The notes: generated by a model from the sequence alone, not told the origin. 64,000 nucleotides of DNA from Pseudomonas ovata (GCF_003131185.1 NZ_QFFU01000003.1:1-64000), one strand, 5' to 3'; counted from the stretch's first letter, positions 9,699-19,238 are shown. Numbers and translations are program-made.

Positions 9699-11732
9699 TT
9701 AAAGACTGTTGATCAGCGTGCTGAACATGGTCTGCGCCGCCTTGATGATTTGCGACGAGGCCGTGTAGTACTGCTGATACTTGATCAGGCTGGCGGCTTC
9801 TTCGTCCAGCGAGACGCCGGACACCGAGTCGCGCGCCGATTTGGACTGGGCCAGCACTGCTTCGGTGGCGGTCACATCGCTTTTGCCCTGGCTGGCATAG
9901 GTGCCGACGCTGGACACGATACTGGCGTAGGACTGGGTCATGCTCACGCCGACGCTGCCATTGGCCACGCCCACGGTGCGCTCGGTCTGCAGGCCCATGA
10001 CGGCTGCGGCGTTGCGGTTGTCCGAGGAGCCGGCACCGGTCAGGCTGATGCTGAAGGTGTCCTTGGGGTTGGAGGTGCCCGACAGGCTCATTTCGAACCC
10101 GAACGAACTCGCTCCCGTCCCTACGTTGAATTTCAGCGTGTTGGTCTGGCCCTGGATCACGGTACCGGTGATGGCGTTGCCACTTGGGTCCCTCACGGCC
10201 ACGCCTTGGGCGTTGACCAGGCTGTAGCCCTGTACGCCGCCATTGACGTCGCCCATGACCAGGCGCATCGGCGTGGCGTCCTTGATGCCGCTCTGCAGGT
10301 TGTTCAGTTCCGTGGCGTTGTAGATGTTCGGGGTCGTGGTCAGGACCGGCTGGGTAAAGCCACCGGTGCCGCTGTTGCTGACGCCGGCAGCGGCGGTCAG
10401 GGGCGCGGCGGCGGCAATGTCCTGCGGGTCGGTCATGACCACCGAGATACCGGAGGCGCCGTTACGGGTCGGGGTCACCTTGAAGGTGTCGCCGGCGGCC
10501 ATGCCGCCACCCTGCAACGACAGGGAGAAGCCCTCGAAGGTTGGCGCCGGGTTGTCGGTCAGGTTGCCGGTGCCCACGCTTTCACCATTGGGCAGGCGAC
10601 GCACGGTGTAGGCGCTGCCGCTGGTAAAGGTGACTTCGTAGTCGCTGGTCGACAGGACACTGGTGTCCTTGATGGTGACATTCAGGTTGCCCGAGCCTGG
10701 GCTGTTGCCCGTCTGGCCAAGGCTGCGCTGGCCGATGGCGGCCGTCGAGTTGATGTCACTGAACAGCGCGCTGCCGAAATTGCCCTTGAGGTCGATGCCC
10801 TGGGCCAGTTGGGTGTTGACCTGATCGGCCAGCACCAGGCCGATACGGCCCAGTTCGTTGCCCGCCGGTTGCAGCACGTCGGCGCGATAGCGCAGCAGGC
10901 CACCGATGGAACCACCGGTGACCACAGTAGAGACGTCGGTCGCGCTGTTGCCGTAGGTGACCTGCACGGTGTACTGCGAAGGGTCGTTGGCGCCGGGCAC
11001 TGCGCTCATCTTGAAAGACGAGCCGCCCACCACCAGCGACTGGCCGGTGCCGGTGTACACGTCGTAGCCGCCGTCGTTTTCGATGACCTTGACGCCGACC
11101 AGCTCATTGAGTTTGCGCACTGCTTCATTGCGCGAGTCGAGCAAGCTGTTGGGCGAGGTGTTGCCGCCGGAAGCCTGGGCGATCTGCTTGTTGAGGCTGG
11201 CAATGGTCGTCGTCAACTCATTGACGCCGTCGGTGTAGCTGCTGAGCTGGATATTGAGGTTGTCGTTCTGGGTGCTCAACTGCCCGGCGATGGAGTTCAT
11301 GCGCGCGGCCAGCGACGACGCCTGGGTCAGGAACGCGGTGCGCTCGGCCGACTGGGTGGCGTTGCCCGACATGGTTTGCAGCTTGGTGAAGAACGACGAC
11401 AGCTGCGCCGTCACACCCGTGGTGCTGTCGGACAGCAAGGTGTCGGTACGGCTGGCCTGGCTGGAATAGGCGGCGGCATCGGCCGTCAGCGCCGTGCTGT
11501 TGTGCAATTGGGTTTCCAGGTAGCCGTTGTAGATGCGACGCACATCCTGCAACGTGGTGCCGGTGCCGACATAACCGATGCCTACACCGACGCTGATCTG
11601 CACCGCTGCGGTCGTTCGCACTTGCTGGCGTGAATAGCCATCGGTGTCGATGTTGGCGGTGTTATTGCCGATGGTGTTGATCGCGGCAGTACTGGCATTC
11701 AGCCCTGAGAGCCCAATAGAAATCAGCGACAT
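9699..11732 (-). CDS. flgK: Flagellar hook-associated protein FlgK (HAP1)
   Basis: 677 residues, close to the usual Pseudomonas length of about 680. The start MSLISIGLSGLNASTAAINT and the GNNTANIDTDGYSRQQV segment are the conserved FlgK/FlgE-type rod-hook N-terminus. The C-terminus has the coiled D0 helix ending SSQIIKAAQTMFSTLINSL. FlgK caps the hook and connects it to FlgL. It is exported by the flagellar type III apparatus, helped by the FlgN chaperone encoded at 25860. It lies between flgJ and flgL with 11-13 bp gaps. Confidence 0.97.
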   Translation of the reverse strand: MSLISIGLSGLNASTAAINTIGNNTANIDTDGYSRQQVRTTAAVQISVGVGIGYVGTGTTLQDVRRIYNGYLETQLHNSTALTADAAAYSSQASRTDTLLSDSTTGVTAQLSSFFTKLQTMSGNATQSAERTAFLTQASSLAARMNSIAGQLSTQNDNLNIQLSSYTDGVNELTTTIASLNKQIAQASGGNTSPNSLLDSRNEAVRKLNELVGVKVIENDGGYDVYTGTGQSLVVGGSSFKMSAVPGANDPSQYTVQVTYGNSATDVSTVVTGGSIGGLLRYRADVLQPAGNELGRIGLVLADQVNTQLAQGIDLKGNFGSALFSDINSTAAIGQRSLGQTGNSPGSGNLNVTIKDTSVLSTSDYEVTFTSGSAYTVRRLPNGESVGTGNLTDNPAPTFEGFSLSLQGGGMAAGDTFKVTPTRNGASGISVVMTDPQDIAAAAPLTAAAGVSNSGTGGFTQPVLTTTPNIYNATELNNLQSGIKDATPMRLVMGDVNGGVQGYSLVNAQGVAVRDPSGNAITGTVIQGQTNTLKFNVGTGASSFGFEMSLSGTSNPKDTFSISLTGAGSSDNRNAAAVMGLQTERTVGVANGSVGVSMTQSYASIVSSVGTYASQGKSDVTATEAVLAQSKSARDSVSGVSLDEEAASLIKYQQYYTASSQIIKAAQTMFSTLINSL

Positions 11733-11743
11733 GGTTCAAGCCT

Positions 11744-13027
11744 TTATAAAGTCGTGGAAGAGCCCGTCACGGCGGCGTAGTTCTGGTAACTCTTCATCTG
11801 CTTAGCAATCTGGGTAATCTTGCTGGCGTAGTCCGGGTCCGTGGCATACCCGGCCTTTTGCAGCTCTTTTACAAACTGTTCCGGTTTATCGGCCGAGTTG
11901 ATCACTTCTTTATAGCGACTGTTGTTCTGCAACAGGCTGACCAGGTCATGGAAGCTGTCGGCGAAGGAGTCGTAGGCGCGGAAGTTCGCCGTTTCCTTGA
12001 CCATCTTGCCTTCACGGAACTCGCTGGTGATGGCGCGCGCCTCGGCGCCCTGCCATTTACCCATGGCCTTGATGCCGAACAGGTTGTGGCTGCTGCTGCC
12101 ATCGCCCTGGCGCATGATCGATTTGCCCCAGCCGGTTTCCAGCGCCGCCTGGGCCACCAGCATGACCGGGTCGACGCCAATGCGAGCGGCGGCTTCCTTG
12201 GCCAGCGGCAGCATGGTCTCGACGAACTGGTCGGCATTGCTGAACGCCCGCTTGGCCGGGGCCAGCGGTGGCTGGGCCACGGTACGGGTCGACTCGATCG
12301 CCGGCGCTGCCAGGCTGGGGTCCAGGGTCCAGTCGCCATTGCCGCGGGCCACCAGTTCCTTGTGATTGCCAGCGCCGGTGGCACCGGGCACGTTGATGCG
12401 ATGATTGGCCTGATCCTGGGCGGTGGCCGCCGACGGCACGATGCCGGCCAGCAGGCGGTCGGTGAGCTTGCCGGGCAGCGACAGGCGCCGTGTATTGAGC
12501 ATGGCCATGTCGTTGCGGGCATGACCGGACGCGTCGGTGGCCGCCAGGGCTTGAGCCGAATTCGAGCGACTGGCCCACAACGGCTGCTGGTAGATGCCCG
12601 AGGCCAGCCCTGGACGCGGGGCTTTTTCACCGGCGGCGTCAGTGGCCTTGGTGGCGGCAGCAGGATCGAGCTGGGTGGCCGGCGCGTGATTCACGCCCTT
12701 GTCCTTGGACAACTGGCGCATCAGCACGTCCTGCAGGCCGATGCCGTTGCCACGGGTCGACAGGGTCACGGCCAGTTGCTGGTCGTACATGTCCTGGTAC
12801 TGGCGGGTGGCCGCGGTGTTCATCGGATTGTCCTTGGCCAGCACTTCGTTGGCCGAACGCATGGCCTTGAGCATCTGGCTGACAAAAAGCGATTCGAACT
12901 CGCGGGCGACCTTCCTGAGGTTTTCCGGGCTGTCCTTGTCACCATTTTTCAACGAGGCCAGGCGGGTGACGTCGGTGTAGGCACCCGAATCAACCACACC
13001 GGACCCTGCGCTCTTGGGCATATCCAT
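11744..13027 (-). CDS. flgJ: Rod-capping protein / peptidoglycan hydrolase FlgJ
   Basis: 427 residues, two domains. The N-terminal part (about 20-120) is the rod-cap domain, with the segment KVAREFESLFVSQMLKAMRS. The C-terminal part (about 260-420) is a muramidase-type domain, with the motif ALETGWGKSIMRQGDGSSSH (presumed catalytic Glu near residue 295) followed by NLFGIK. The linker (about 120-260) is rich in Ala, Pro and Gln and looks disordered. FlgJ opens the peptidoglycan layer in the periplasm so the rod can pass. The gene sits 10 bp after flgI in the flgF-L operon. Confidence 0.96.
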   Translation of the reverse strand: MDMPKSAGSGVVDSGAYTDVTRLASLKNGDKDSPENLRKVAREFESLFVSQMLKAMRSANEVLAKDNPMNTAATRQYQDMYDQQLAVTLSTRGNGIGLQDVLMRQLSKDKGVNHAPATQLDPAAATKATDAAGEKAPRPGLASGIYQQPLWASRSNSAQALAATDASGHARNDMAMLNTRRLSLPGKLTDRLLAGIVPSAATAQDQANHRINVPGATGAGNHKELVARGNGDWTLDPSLAAPAIESTRTVAQPPLAPAKRAFSNADQFVETMLPLAKEAAARIGVDPVMLVAQAALETGWGKSIMRQGDGSSSHNLFGIKAMGKWQGAEARAITSEFREGKMVKETANFRAYDSFADSFHDLVSLLQNNSRYKEVINSADKPEQFVKELQKAGYATDPDYASKITQIAKQMKSYQNYAAVTGSSTTL

Positions 13028-13037
13028 GGACGCCTCC

Positions 13038-14147
13038 TCAGATCACGATCAGGTCGGCCTGCAAGGCGCCGGCCTGTTTCAGGGCTTCAAGAATGGCCAT
13101 CAGGTCGCCGGGCGCGGCGCCTACCTGGTTGACTGCACGCACGATCTCATCAAGCGTGGTGCCAGGGCCGAACTTGAACATCGGCTTCATTTCCTGCTGT
13201 GCATTCAGGCGCGAGCGCGGCACTACCGCCGTCTGGCCGCCGGACAGTGCGCCTGGCTGGCTGACGATCGGGTCTTCGGTGATGGTCACGGTCAGGCTGC
13301 CGTGGGTCACGGCGGCCGGCGAGACCTTGACGTTCTGGCCGATCACGATCGTGCCGGTGCGCGAATTGATGATCACTTTGGCAGCGGTCTGGCCCGGGTC
13401 GATTTCCAGGTTTTCCAGGATCGACAGGTAGTCGACGCGCTGACCCGGGTCCAGCGGCGCGGTCACCCGCACCGAACCTCCGTCCAGGGCCTGGGCAACG
13501 CCCGGACCCAGCAGGTCGTTAATCTTGTCGACCACGCGCTTGGCGGTGGTGAAGTCGGAACGGTTGAGGTTCAAGGTCAGCGAGTTGCCCTGGTTGAAAC
13601 CGCTCGGCACCGAACGCTCGACGGTTGCGCCCCCTGGAATACGGCCAGATGACGGAACGTTGACGGTGATCTTCGAGCCGTCACGGCCTTCGGCATCGAA
13701 GCCGCCGACCACCAGGTTGCCCTGGGCCACGGCATAGACGTTGCCGTCGATACCCTTGAGGGGTGTCATCAGCAGGCTGCCACCGCGCAGGCTCTTGGAG
13801 TTACCGATCGAAGACACGGTGATGTCCACTTGCTGACCAGGCTTGGCAAACGGCGGCAGGTCGGCATAAATGGCCACGGCGGCCACGTTCTTGAGCTGCA
13901 CAGTACCGGAACCAGGCGGCACCTTGATGCCGAACTGCGCCAGCATGTTGTTGAACGTCTGCAAGGTAAACGGCGTCTGGGTGGTCTGGTCACCGGTGCC
14001 GTTGAGACCCACCACCAGGCCGTAGCCGATCAACTGGTTGGTCCGCACGCCGGAGATGCTGGCAATGTCTTTCAAGCGTTCGGCCTGCGCAGCCAGAGGC
14101 GCGCAAATCAGCAAAACGGCAGTAATCAGTTTATTGAGCGTGCGCAT
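13038..14147 (-). CDS. flgI: Flagellar P-ring protein FlgI
   Basis: 369 residues, the normal length. The ATG at 14147 is chosen because it begins a signal peptide ([22 protein letters not shown]) and lies 13 bp after the flgH stop; an upstream ATG at 14225 would overlap flgH and put 26 residues before the signal sequence. The mature protein starts [20 protein letters not shown], and [13 protein letters not shown] is a family hallmark. FlgI forms the periplasmic P ring around the rod in the peptidoglycan layer. The C-terminus ends [12 protein letters not shown], as in homologues. Confidence 0.97.
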   Translation of the reverse strand: MRTLNKLITAVLLICAPLAAQAERLKDIASISGVRTNQLIGYGLVVGLNGTGDQTTQTPFTLQTFNNMLAQFGIKVPPGSGTVQLKNVAAVAIYADLPPFAKPGQQVDITVSSIGNSKSLRGGSLLMTPLKGIDGNVYAVAQGNLVVGGFDAEGRDGSKITVNVPSSGRIPGGATVERSVPSGFNQGNSLTLNLNRSDFTTAKRVVDKINDLLGPGVAQALDGGSVRVTAPLDPGQRVDYLSILENLEIDPGQTAAKVIINSRTGTIVIGQNVKVSPAAVTHGSLTVTITEDPIVSQPGALSGGQTAVVPRSRLNAQQEMKPMFKFGPGTTLDEIVRAVNQVGAAPGDLMAILEALKQAGALQADLIVI

Positions 14148-14160
14148 GGCTATCCCGCGA

Positions 14161-14874
14161 TCAGAAAGGGAACAACGGGCTGAGGAAGAACCGGTCGAAC
14201 CAGCCTGGCTGGCTGGTATCGGCAAAGGCCCCAGTACCTGAATAGGTGATGCGCGCGTCCGCTACCCGCGTCGACGACACGGTGTTGTCGGTGGCGATGT
14301 CATCGGCACGGATCAGGCCGGCAATCCGCACCAGCTCATTGCCGGTGTTAAGTGTCATCCACTTTTCACCCCGCACCGAAAGGATACCGTTGGGCAGCAC
14401 GTCGGCGACGGTGACGGTAACCGAACCGGTCAGGCTGTTGCTCTGCGCCGCCTTGCTGTCGCCTTCGTTGGCACGGGAGCCTTCGTAGCCGGCGCTCAGG
14501 CTCAGGTCATTGCTGCCGATCGGGTTATTGGTGGTCAGGCCGGAGCCGAACAGTGAGGTCAGGCCGACGCTGGTATTGCTTTTCTTGTTCATGTCGGAGC
14601 TGGCCGCCTTGCTGGCCGCCATGCGCTCGGACAGGGTGATGGTGATGATGTCACCGACCCGGAAAGCCTTGCGGTCGCCGTACAGGTTCTGCTCGAAGCC
14701 GGCCTGGTAGATGGCGCCATTGTTGGCCGCCGCCGACATCGGCGTGCGGGGCAGCACCGGAGCGTAATAAGGGTCATCGGGCTTGGCCGCCGGTGCTACG
14801 CAACCTGTCAACAGGGCAGCGGCGCACAGCGGAGCGATCAGCACTGGAAAACGCGAAACGGAGAAGCGTTTCAT
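14161..14874 (-). CDS. flgH: Flagellar L-ring lipoprotein FlgH
   Basis: 237 residues. The N-terminus is a lipoprotein signal with lipobox LTGC, so Cys 25 is the predicted lipidation site. The central segment [19 protein letters not shown] and the C-terminal [20 protein letters not shown] region are conserved in FlgH. It forms the L ring in the outer membrane and, with FlgI, the bushing for the rod. The gene sits between flgG and flgI, about 70 bp after flgG. Confidence 0.97.
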   Translation of the reverse strand: MKRFSVSRFPVLIAPLCAAALLTGCVAPAAKPDDPYYAPVLPRTPMSAAANNGAIYQAGFEQNLYGDRKAFRVGDIITITLSERMAASKAASSDMNKKSNTSVGLTSLFGSGLTTNNPIGSNDLSLSAGYEGSRANEGDSKAAQSNSLTGSVTVTVADVLPNGILSVRGEKWMTLNTGNELVRIAGLIRADDIATDNTVSSTRVADARITYSGTGAFADTSQPGWFDRFFLSPLFPF

Positions 14875-14945
14875 GACTCTTGAAACCTCGCGGTGAAGCC
14901 GGCGCCGGACAGGCGCCGTGTCGGATTGAGCTGATCCATCAGGGC

Positions 14946-15734
14946 TTAAAGGGTTTGCACCAGGTTCTGCATCATCTGGTCGGCGCTGGAAATGACCTTG
15001 GAGTTCATTTCGTAGGCACGCTGGGTGGTGATCATGTTGACCAGTTCCTCGACCGTGCTGACGTTGGAATTCTCCAGGGTGTTCTGCAACACCGGGCCCA
15101 GGCCGTTCAGGCCAGGCTGGCCGACTTGCGGCGCGCCGCTGGAAGCAGTTTCCAGGAACAGGTTGCCACCCATGGCCTGCAGGCCGGCCGGGTTGATGAA
15201 GTCGGTGGTCTGGATGTTGCCGATCACCTGTGGCGTGGCAGTAGCGCCTGCCAGGGTCACGGTGACGGTACCGTCCTGGCCCACGGTGAAGGTCTGGGCG
15301 TTTTGCGGCACAACCACTGCAGGCTCCAGGGCAAAACCGTTGGAGGTCACGATCTGGCCCGTGCTGTCCAGGTGAAAGGTGCCATCGCGGGTGTAGGCGA
15401 TGGTGCCGTCAGGCTGCATGACCTGAAAAAAGCCGCGACCGTTGACCGCCAGGTCCAGCGGGTTCTCGGTGGTCTGCAGGCTGCCGGCCACGAAGCTTTT
15501 CTGGGTGCCGACGATGCGCACACCGGTACCCAGTTGCAGGCCCGATGGCAACTCGCTGTCCTGGGTCGACTGGGCACCTGGCTGACGCTTGATCTGGTAC
15601 AGCAAGTCCTGGAACTCGGCGCGGTCGCGTTTGAAGCCTGTAGTCGAGACGTTGGCCAGGTTGTTGGAGATGGTCGTCAGGTTGGTGTCCTGAGCGGCCA
15701 GACCGGTCTTGGCGACGTAGAGAGCAGGAAGCAT
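14946..15734 (-). CDS. flgG: Distal rod protein FlgG
   Basis: 262 residues from the ATG at 15734 ([20 protein letters not shown]). An in-frame ATG 15 bases upstream would overlap the strong ribosome-binding site GAGGAGA, so the downstream start is preferred. The motif [20 protein letters not shown] is the rod-hook family signature, and the C-terminus ([20 protein letters not shown]) is the D0 helix region. FlgG builds the distal rod that runs through the P and L rings. It lies 49 bp after flgF. Confidence 0.97.
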   Translation of the reverse strand: MLPALYVAKTGLAAQDTNLTTISNNLANVSTTGFKRDRAEFQDLLYQIKRQPGAQSTQDSELPSGLQLGTGVRIVGTQKSFVAGSLQTTENPLDLAVNGRGFFQVMQPDGTIAYTRDGTFHLDSTGQIVTSNGFALEPAVVVPQNAQTFTVGQDGTVTVTLAGATATPQVIGNIQTTDFINPAGLQAMGGNLFLETASSGAPQVGQPGLNGLGPVLQNTLENSNVSTVEELVNMITTQRAYEMNSKVISSADQMMQNLVQTL

Positions 15735-15783
15735 GGGGTTTCTCCTCAAGCGCCGGTTTGTCGGCGCAGGCTGTCAATGGGGG

Positions 15784-16521
15784 TCAGATCTGCAAGACGC
15801 GAGCCATTGCCGCATCGTCTTCTTCTGCTGTCTTCATCATTTTTACGTGCAATTCGAACTGCCGGGACAAGGCCAGGATCGAGGTCATTTCCTCGACCGC
15901 ATTGACGTTGCTGGCCTGCAGAAAGCCGGACTCGACCCGTACGTTGGCATCCACCGGGGCGGCCTGGCCGCTCTTGGTGTGGATCAGGCCATCGGGGCCT
16001 TTTTCCATGGTCGAAAGGTCAGGGTTGACCAGCTTGATGCGGTCGATCTGCGCCATCACCTGCGGGCTCTCACCCAGGGCGCGGACGCTGATGGTGCCGT
16101 CGGAGCCGATTTCGATCTGCTGCTGGGGCGGCACGGCAATCGGGCCGCCGTTGCCCATGACCGGCAAACCGCTGCCGTCGCGCAGGATACCCAGCGCGTC
16201 GATGTTCATGCCGGAGGTACGGGTATAGGCTTCACCGCCATCAGCGGTCTGCACGGCAATCCAGCCATCGCCATTGACCGAGATGTCCAGGTCGCGCCCG
16301 GTCTCGATCAGGGTGCCGCTGGAAAAGTCGGTGCCGGGACGCTCGGTCAAGGCGTACGCCCGCGACGGCAGCGCCTCGCCAAACACCGGCATCGACCGGG
16401 CCTGCTCGAAATCGCGCAGAAAGCCATTGGTCGACACGTTTGCCAGGTTGTTGGCACGCGCCTTTTGCGCAACGGCGTTTTCCGAAGCACCGGTCATGGC
16501 CACGTAAAGCAACTTGTCCAC
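15784..16521 (-). CDS. flgF: Proximal rod protein FlgF
   Basis: 245 residues. Translation starts at a GTG codon (16519-16521) preceded by a strong AGAGGAGGAAG ribosome-binding site; no ATG gives a better start. The motif [20 protein letters not shown] is the rod-protein signature, and the C-terminus VEEMTSILALSRQFELHVKM is the matching helix. FlgF forms part of the proximal rod in the periplasm. It is the first gene of the flgF-G-H-I-J-K-L run, and a non-coding gap of about 280 bp with a sigma54-like site lies upstream. Confidence 0.96.
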   Translation of the reverse strand: MDKLLYVAMTGASENAVAQKARANNLANVSTNGFLRDFEQARSMPVFGEALPSRAYALTERPGTDFSSGTLIETGRDLDISVNGDGWIAVQTADGGEAYTRTSGMNIDALGILRDGSGLPVMGNGGPIAVPPQQQIEIGSDGTISVRALGESPQVMAQIDRIKLVNPDLSTMEKGPDGLIHTKSGQAAPVDANVRVESGFLQASNVNAVEEMTSILALSRQFELHVKMMKTAEEDDAAMARVLQI

Positions 16522-16624
16522 AGTCTTCCTCCTCTGACAGACGTTTGCCGCCTGTAGCTGTTATGCCATTACCCAGCAAGTTTCGGACCAGTTTTTCAAA
16601 GCCGATACAAAGTTGCCTATCGGC

Positions 16625-16641
16625 AGCAATGACAGGGCCCT
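16625..16641 (-). promoter_or_regulatory. Possible sigma54 promoter of the flgF operon
   Basis: On the minus strand AGGGCCCTGTCATTGCT places GGC and TTGCT with the 12-base GG-to-GC spacing required by sigma54. The -24 half (GGGCCC instead of TGGCAC) is poor. It lies about 105 bases before flgF, and class III flg operons in Pseudomonas are sigma54-dependent, so position supports a weak match. Confidence 0.35.
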
Positions 16642-16798
16642 GCCGAGACGGGCCGTAACGGGGTGCGCGGCAAGGCGGCGACGAACTGCCGCCAGGCGCC
16701 AAAAAAACTTCATGGACGGCGCTTGGCGAATGCGCGAGGGGCGCTTATCGTAGTGGCCATTGTTTCAGCATTCTGAGGTTTGCCTCCTGGAGAATCGC

Positions 16799-17002
16799 AT
16801 GCAACGCCTTTGTGGCTGGCGCCACGGCATCACCGGCCTGCTGGCCGCCAGCCTGCTCACCTGCGCCGCCCTCGCCCATGCAGCGCCTGCCCGCTATTAC
16901 AAATGGCAAGGCGCCGACCGTGTGATCTGCGCCCAGACCAGCCCAGGGCATGGCTGGACACGGCTGAATGGCTTTTACGTCAAGTCCGACTGCTCGATCT
17001 GA
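16799..17002 (+). CDS. Small secreted protein of unknown function
   Basis: 67 residues starting at the ATG at 16799, preceded by TGGAG six bases upstream. Residues 1-28 form a clear Sec signal peptide (positively charged MQRLCGWRHG, hydrophobic LLAASLLTCAALA, cleavage after AHA). The mature 40 residues (APARYYKWQGADRVICAQTSPGHGW...) contain two cysteines that could form a disulfide in the periplasm. No family is recognised. It is on the opposite strand to the flagellar operons, between flgF and the extra hook gene, so a flagellar role is not implied. A start 39 bases upstream is possible but would put charged residues ahead of the signal peptide. Confidence 0.6.
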   Translation: MQRLCGWRHGITGLLAASLLTCAALAHAAPARYYKWQGADRVICAQTSPGHGWTRLNGFYVKSDCSI

Positions 17003-17053
17003 CGCCCCCGTATCACTGACACCGCGCTGCCTCACAGCAAACATGGGGCCCTG

Positions 17054-17162
17054 GTAGGAGCGCGCTTGCCCGCGACCGAGTGCGTAGCGCTCGCAGAAAT
17101 CTGCGAAACGCTGCAAATTTACGACTGCTAACGCAGCCGGTCGCGGCTAAAGCCGCTCCTAC
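17054..17162. repeat. Extended REP-like palindromic element, copy A
   Basis: Outer arms GTAGGAGCGCGCTTGCC and AGCCGCTCCTAC face each other around an interior with TGCGAAACGCTG and TTTACGACTGCT. The flanks also pair imperfectly: CAGCAAACAT before the element and ATGTTTGCTG after it are inverted. The copy lies between the small secreted gene and the second hook gene. Four other copies are at 17204, 35161, 44023 and 47846. Confidence 0.8.
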
Positions 17163-17203
17163 GCCGCCCTTATGTTTGCTGCGCAACAGCGCTCCGCATT
17201 GGC

Positions 17204-17322
17204 GTGGGTCGCGCTTGGGCGACCGAGTGCGTAGCGCTCGCAAAATCGCGGAAACGCTGAAAATTTACGACTGCTGCGCAGCCGGTCGCGGGCAAGACGG
17301 ATGGCCGCCCCCGCGCTCCTAC
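17204..17322. repeat. Extended REP-like palindromic element, copy B (degenerate)
   Basis: Same interior as copy A (GACCGAGTGCGTAGCGCTCG, then CGGAAACGCTGAAAATTTAC), but the left arm is shortened to GTCGCGCTTGGGCGACCG and the right arm carries an insertion before GCGCTCCTAC. It directly follows copy A, so the pair makes a tandem of two elements that fills the gap before the hook gene stop codon. Confidence 0.7.
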
Positions 17323-17330
17323 AGGGGTGG

Positions 17331-17364
17331 ATTCAATATTCAATAGAATCAGTGAGTTATTTGT
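17331..17364. repeat. AT-rich 32-bp repeat shared with 35347-35378
   Basis: ATTCAATATTCAATAGAATC and the following AGTGAGTTATTT match 27 of 32 bases at 35347-35378. Both copies lie just beyond the same side of an extended REP-like element, which suggests they belong to one longer ancestral element. Confidence 0.55.
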
Positions 17365-17373
17365 GCCTGAGAG

Positions 17374-17423
17374 CGGCTTCAGCCGCTGACGGCACGAATG
17401 AGATCCGTGTTCGGCTGAAGCCG
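17374..17423. repeat. Short inverted repeat at the end of the extra hook gene
   Basis: CGGCTTCAGCCG (17374-17385) and its complement CGGCTGAAGCCG (17412-17423) form a 12-bp stem, followed by GTCCTACC as in Pseudomonas REP sequences. It lies 21 bases beyond the stop of the minus-strand gene and may act as a 3' stabiliser or terminator. Confidence 0.6.
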
Positions 17424-17444
17424 GTCCTACCGCCCAGCGTATCG

Positions 17445-19238
17445 CTATGTGGACTGGATCAGGGTCTGCAGCAGGTTGGTTTCGGTCGAGATCACCTTGG
17501 AGTTGCCCTGAAAAGCGGTTTGCGCCTGCACCAGCTCAACCAGCTCAGCGGTCAGGTCCACATTCGATGCCTCCAGCGAGTTGGCCACCAGACTGCCCAC
17601 ACCCCCCTGCCCTGGCGTCTGATAATCAGCAATGCCCGAGGCATGGGTCTGGCGCCAGCGGGTTTCGCTCTGCGGGATCAAGCCCTGCTCGTTGCTGAAC
17701 CGCGCCAGCATCACCTGGCCGACGGGCCGGTACAGGCCATTGCTGAACGAAGCCTGCAACACGCCGTCACGCCCTACGCTGATGCCGGACAAAGCACCGG
17801 GCGCATGGCCGTCAACGTGCACCGAGCTGCGCGCAGTGTCGGCATTGTGCTGGGTCAGGCGGTCGATCTGGATCCGCAGGCCGTCGGGATGCGCCGTGGC
17901 ACCATTGGGCGCCCACAGCGCCTCTCCACGACGTGGCTGCCACGCCGGTAGCCAGCCGTGCACCACCAGCGCATCGCCATCAAGTTCAAGCCCTGGGCTG
18001 CCGGTGACGCTGCTCAGTTGGCCACTGCTGTCGAACAACAAGCTGGCAGTCATCGGCTCGCTGCTTTGCGGGTCGACCGGATTGCGATCATTGACCAGCA
18101 CATGCAGCTTCCAGCTATTGGTGCCGTCCTTGACGAAGTACTGCCGCAGGTCATGGACATTGCCCAGCGAATCATGAATCGCACTGGAAAACATCTTGCT
18201 GTAGGCCCCGACATCACTGGGACGAAACGCCGGCAAAGGACGCGTCATGAGCGGGTCGGCTTCATCGATCAGGCTCAACCCCCCGTCGAGCAATGGCAAG
18301 GCCACCTTGCCACCGTTGCCGGCAGGACTGGCCATCCATTGCCCGTTGACCTGCCGGGCAGGCTTCCAGCCACTGAGGGCAAATTCGGTGTCCGAGACCT
18401 TGCTGACCTGCTGATTGCCGCCGGCCAGCACAACGCTGCCATCGCTGTGCCGGCGCACGGCCCATTGCAGCGGCGTACTGGCCGTCGGGTCCAGCGGGTT
18501 GCGCCCGTCGACGGTGACGTACACCTCCCAGCGATCGGCATCGGTCTTGACGAAATACTGCTTGAATTCATGATCAGCCGGCGGCACGGCCGGACTGCCG
18601 GGACGAATGACCACGCCGCCGGCATCGACCAGCTCAGGCACCGCCGCCACGCCCTGGTCCTGGATCGTGCGTGTCACCACCCGCGTATAAGTGTTGGGGT
18701 CACCGGCATCGAATGGCCGCAGCGTAGCCAGCGAAGGCATGCCGGCACCGAGATTGACCGCCTGCTTGAGTTCACGACTGGCGGCCGGCTGCATGACCGA
18801 GGTGTCGATCTTCAGGTCGCTGCGCACGCCATTGATGATTGCGCCCTGGGCATCCACGCCATACCCCTGCAGACGGTTGCCGTCACTGTCGACAATGAAG
18901 TCCTCGGCATCCTTGTGAAAGGCCCCGGCGCGGGTATAGGCCAGCGAGCCCTGTTCGCTGACCACGAAAAAACCGTTGCCCTGGATACGCATGTCCAACG
19001 GCGCGCCGGCACTGCTCATGGCCACGCCAGAGCTGAAGTTCTGCGCGATATTGGCCAGGCGCACCCCGTCACCTGCAGCGTTCTGGCCGCCACCCAATTG
19101 CGCGGCCGAATACAGGGCGGCAAATTCTGCCCGGGAAGACTTGAAGCCGACCGTGCCGACGTTGGCAATATTGTTACCCGCCACTTCAAGGCGCTTGTGG
19201 GCCGCGCGCAGCCCGCTCATGGCAACATTGAATGTCAT
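17445..19238 (-). CDS. Second, enlarged FlgE-type flagellar hook protein
   Basis: 597 residues against 441 for the FlgE encoded next to it. N-terminal rod-hook domain: MTFNVAMSGLRAAHKRLEVA, then GNNIANVGTVGFKSSRAEF. The C-terminal D0 helix (EASNVDLTAELVELVQAQTA) is also intact. The middle holds two copies of the FlaE/D2-type module, near residues 222-275 (QYFVKTDADRWEVYVTVDGR) and 360-412 (QYFVKDGTNSWKLHVLVNDR), so the extra length comes from an internal domain duplication. The ATG has a CAGGAG ribosome-binding site. A strong terminator separates it from flgE, so it should have its own promoter within 19239-19447, where I recognise none. It could be an alternative or accessory hook subunit; that role is inferred. 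Confidence 0.88.
   Translation of the reverse strand: MTFNVAMSGLRAAHKRLEVAGNNIANVGTVGFKSSRAEFAALYSAAQLGGGQNAAGDGVRLANIAQNFSSGVAMSSAGAPLDMRIQGNGFFVVSEQGSLAYTRAGAFHKDAEDFIVDSDGNRLQGYGVDAQGAIINGVRSDLKIDTSVMQPAASRELKQAVNLGAGMPSLATLRPFDAGDPNTYTRVVTRTIQDQGVAAVPELVDAGGVVIRPGSPAVPPADHEFKQYFVKTDADRWEVYVTVDGRNPLDPTASTPLQWAVRRHSDGSVVLAGGNQQVSKVSDTEFALSGWKPARQVNGQWMASPAGNGGKVALPLLDGGLSLIDEADPLMTRPLPAFRPSDVGAYSKMFSSAIHDSLGNVHDLRQYFVKDGTNSWKLHVLVNDRNPVDPQSSEPMTASLLFDSSGQLSSVTGSPGLELDGDALVVHGWLPAWQPRRGEALWAPNGATAHPDGLRIQIDRLTQHNADTARSSVHVDGHAPGALSGISVGRDGVLQASFSNGLYRPVGQVMLARFSNEQGLIPQSETRWRQTHASGIADYQTPGQGGVGSLVANSLEASNVDLTAELVELVQAQTAFQGNSKVISTETNLLQTLIQST

Noticed and set aside
9672..11633. A 653-residue plus-strand frame opposite flgK
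   Set aside because: The sequence is rich in Gly, His, Arg and Val with no domain pattern and lies entirely antisense to the clear FlgK gene.
16596..16624. FliA-like GCCGATA boxes upstream of flgF
   Set aside because: They form a small inverted repeat (GCCGATA...TATCGGC), and no TAAAG box lies 11 bases upstream on either strand.
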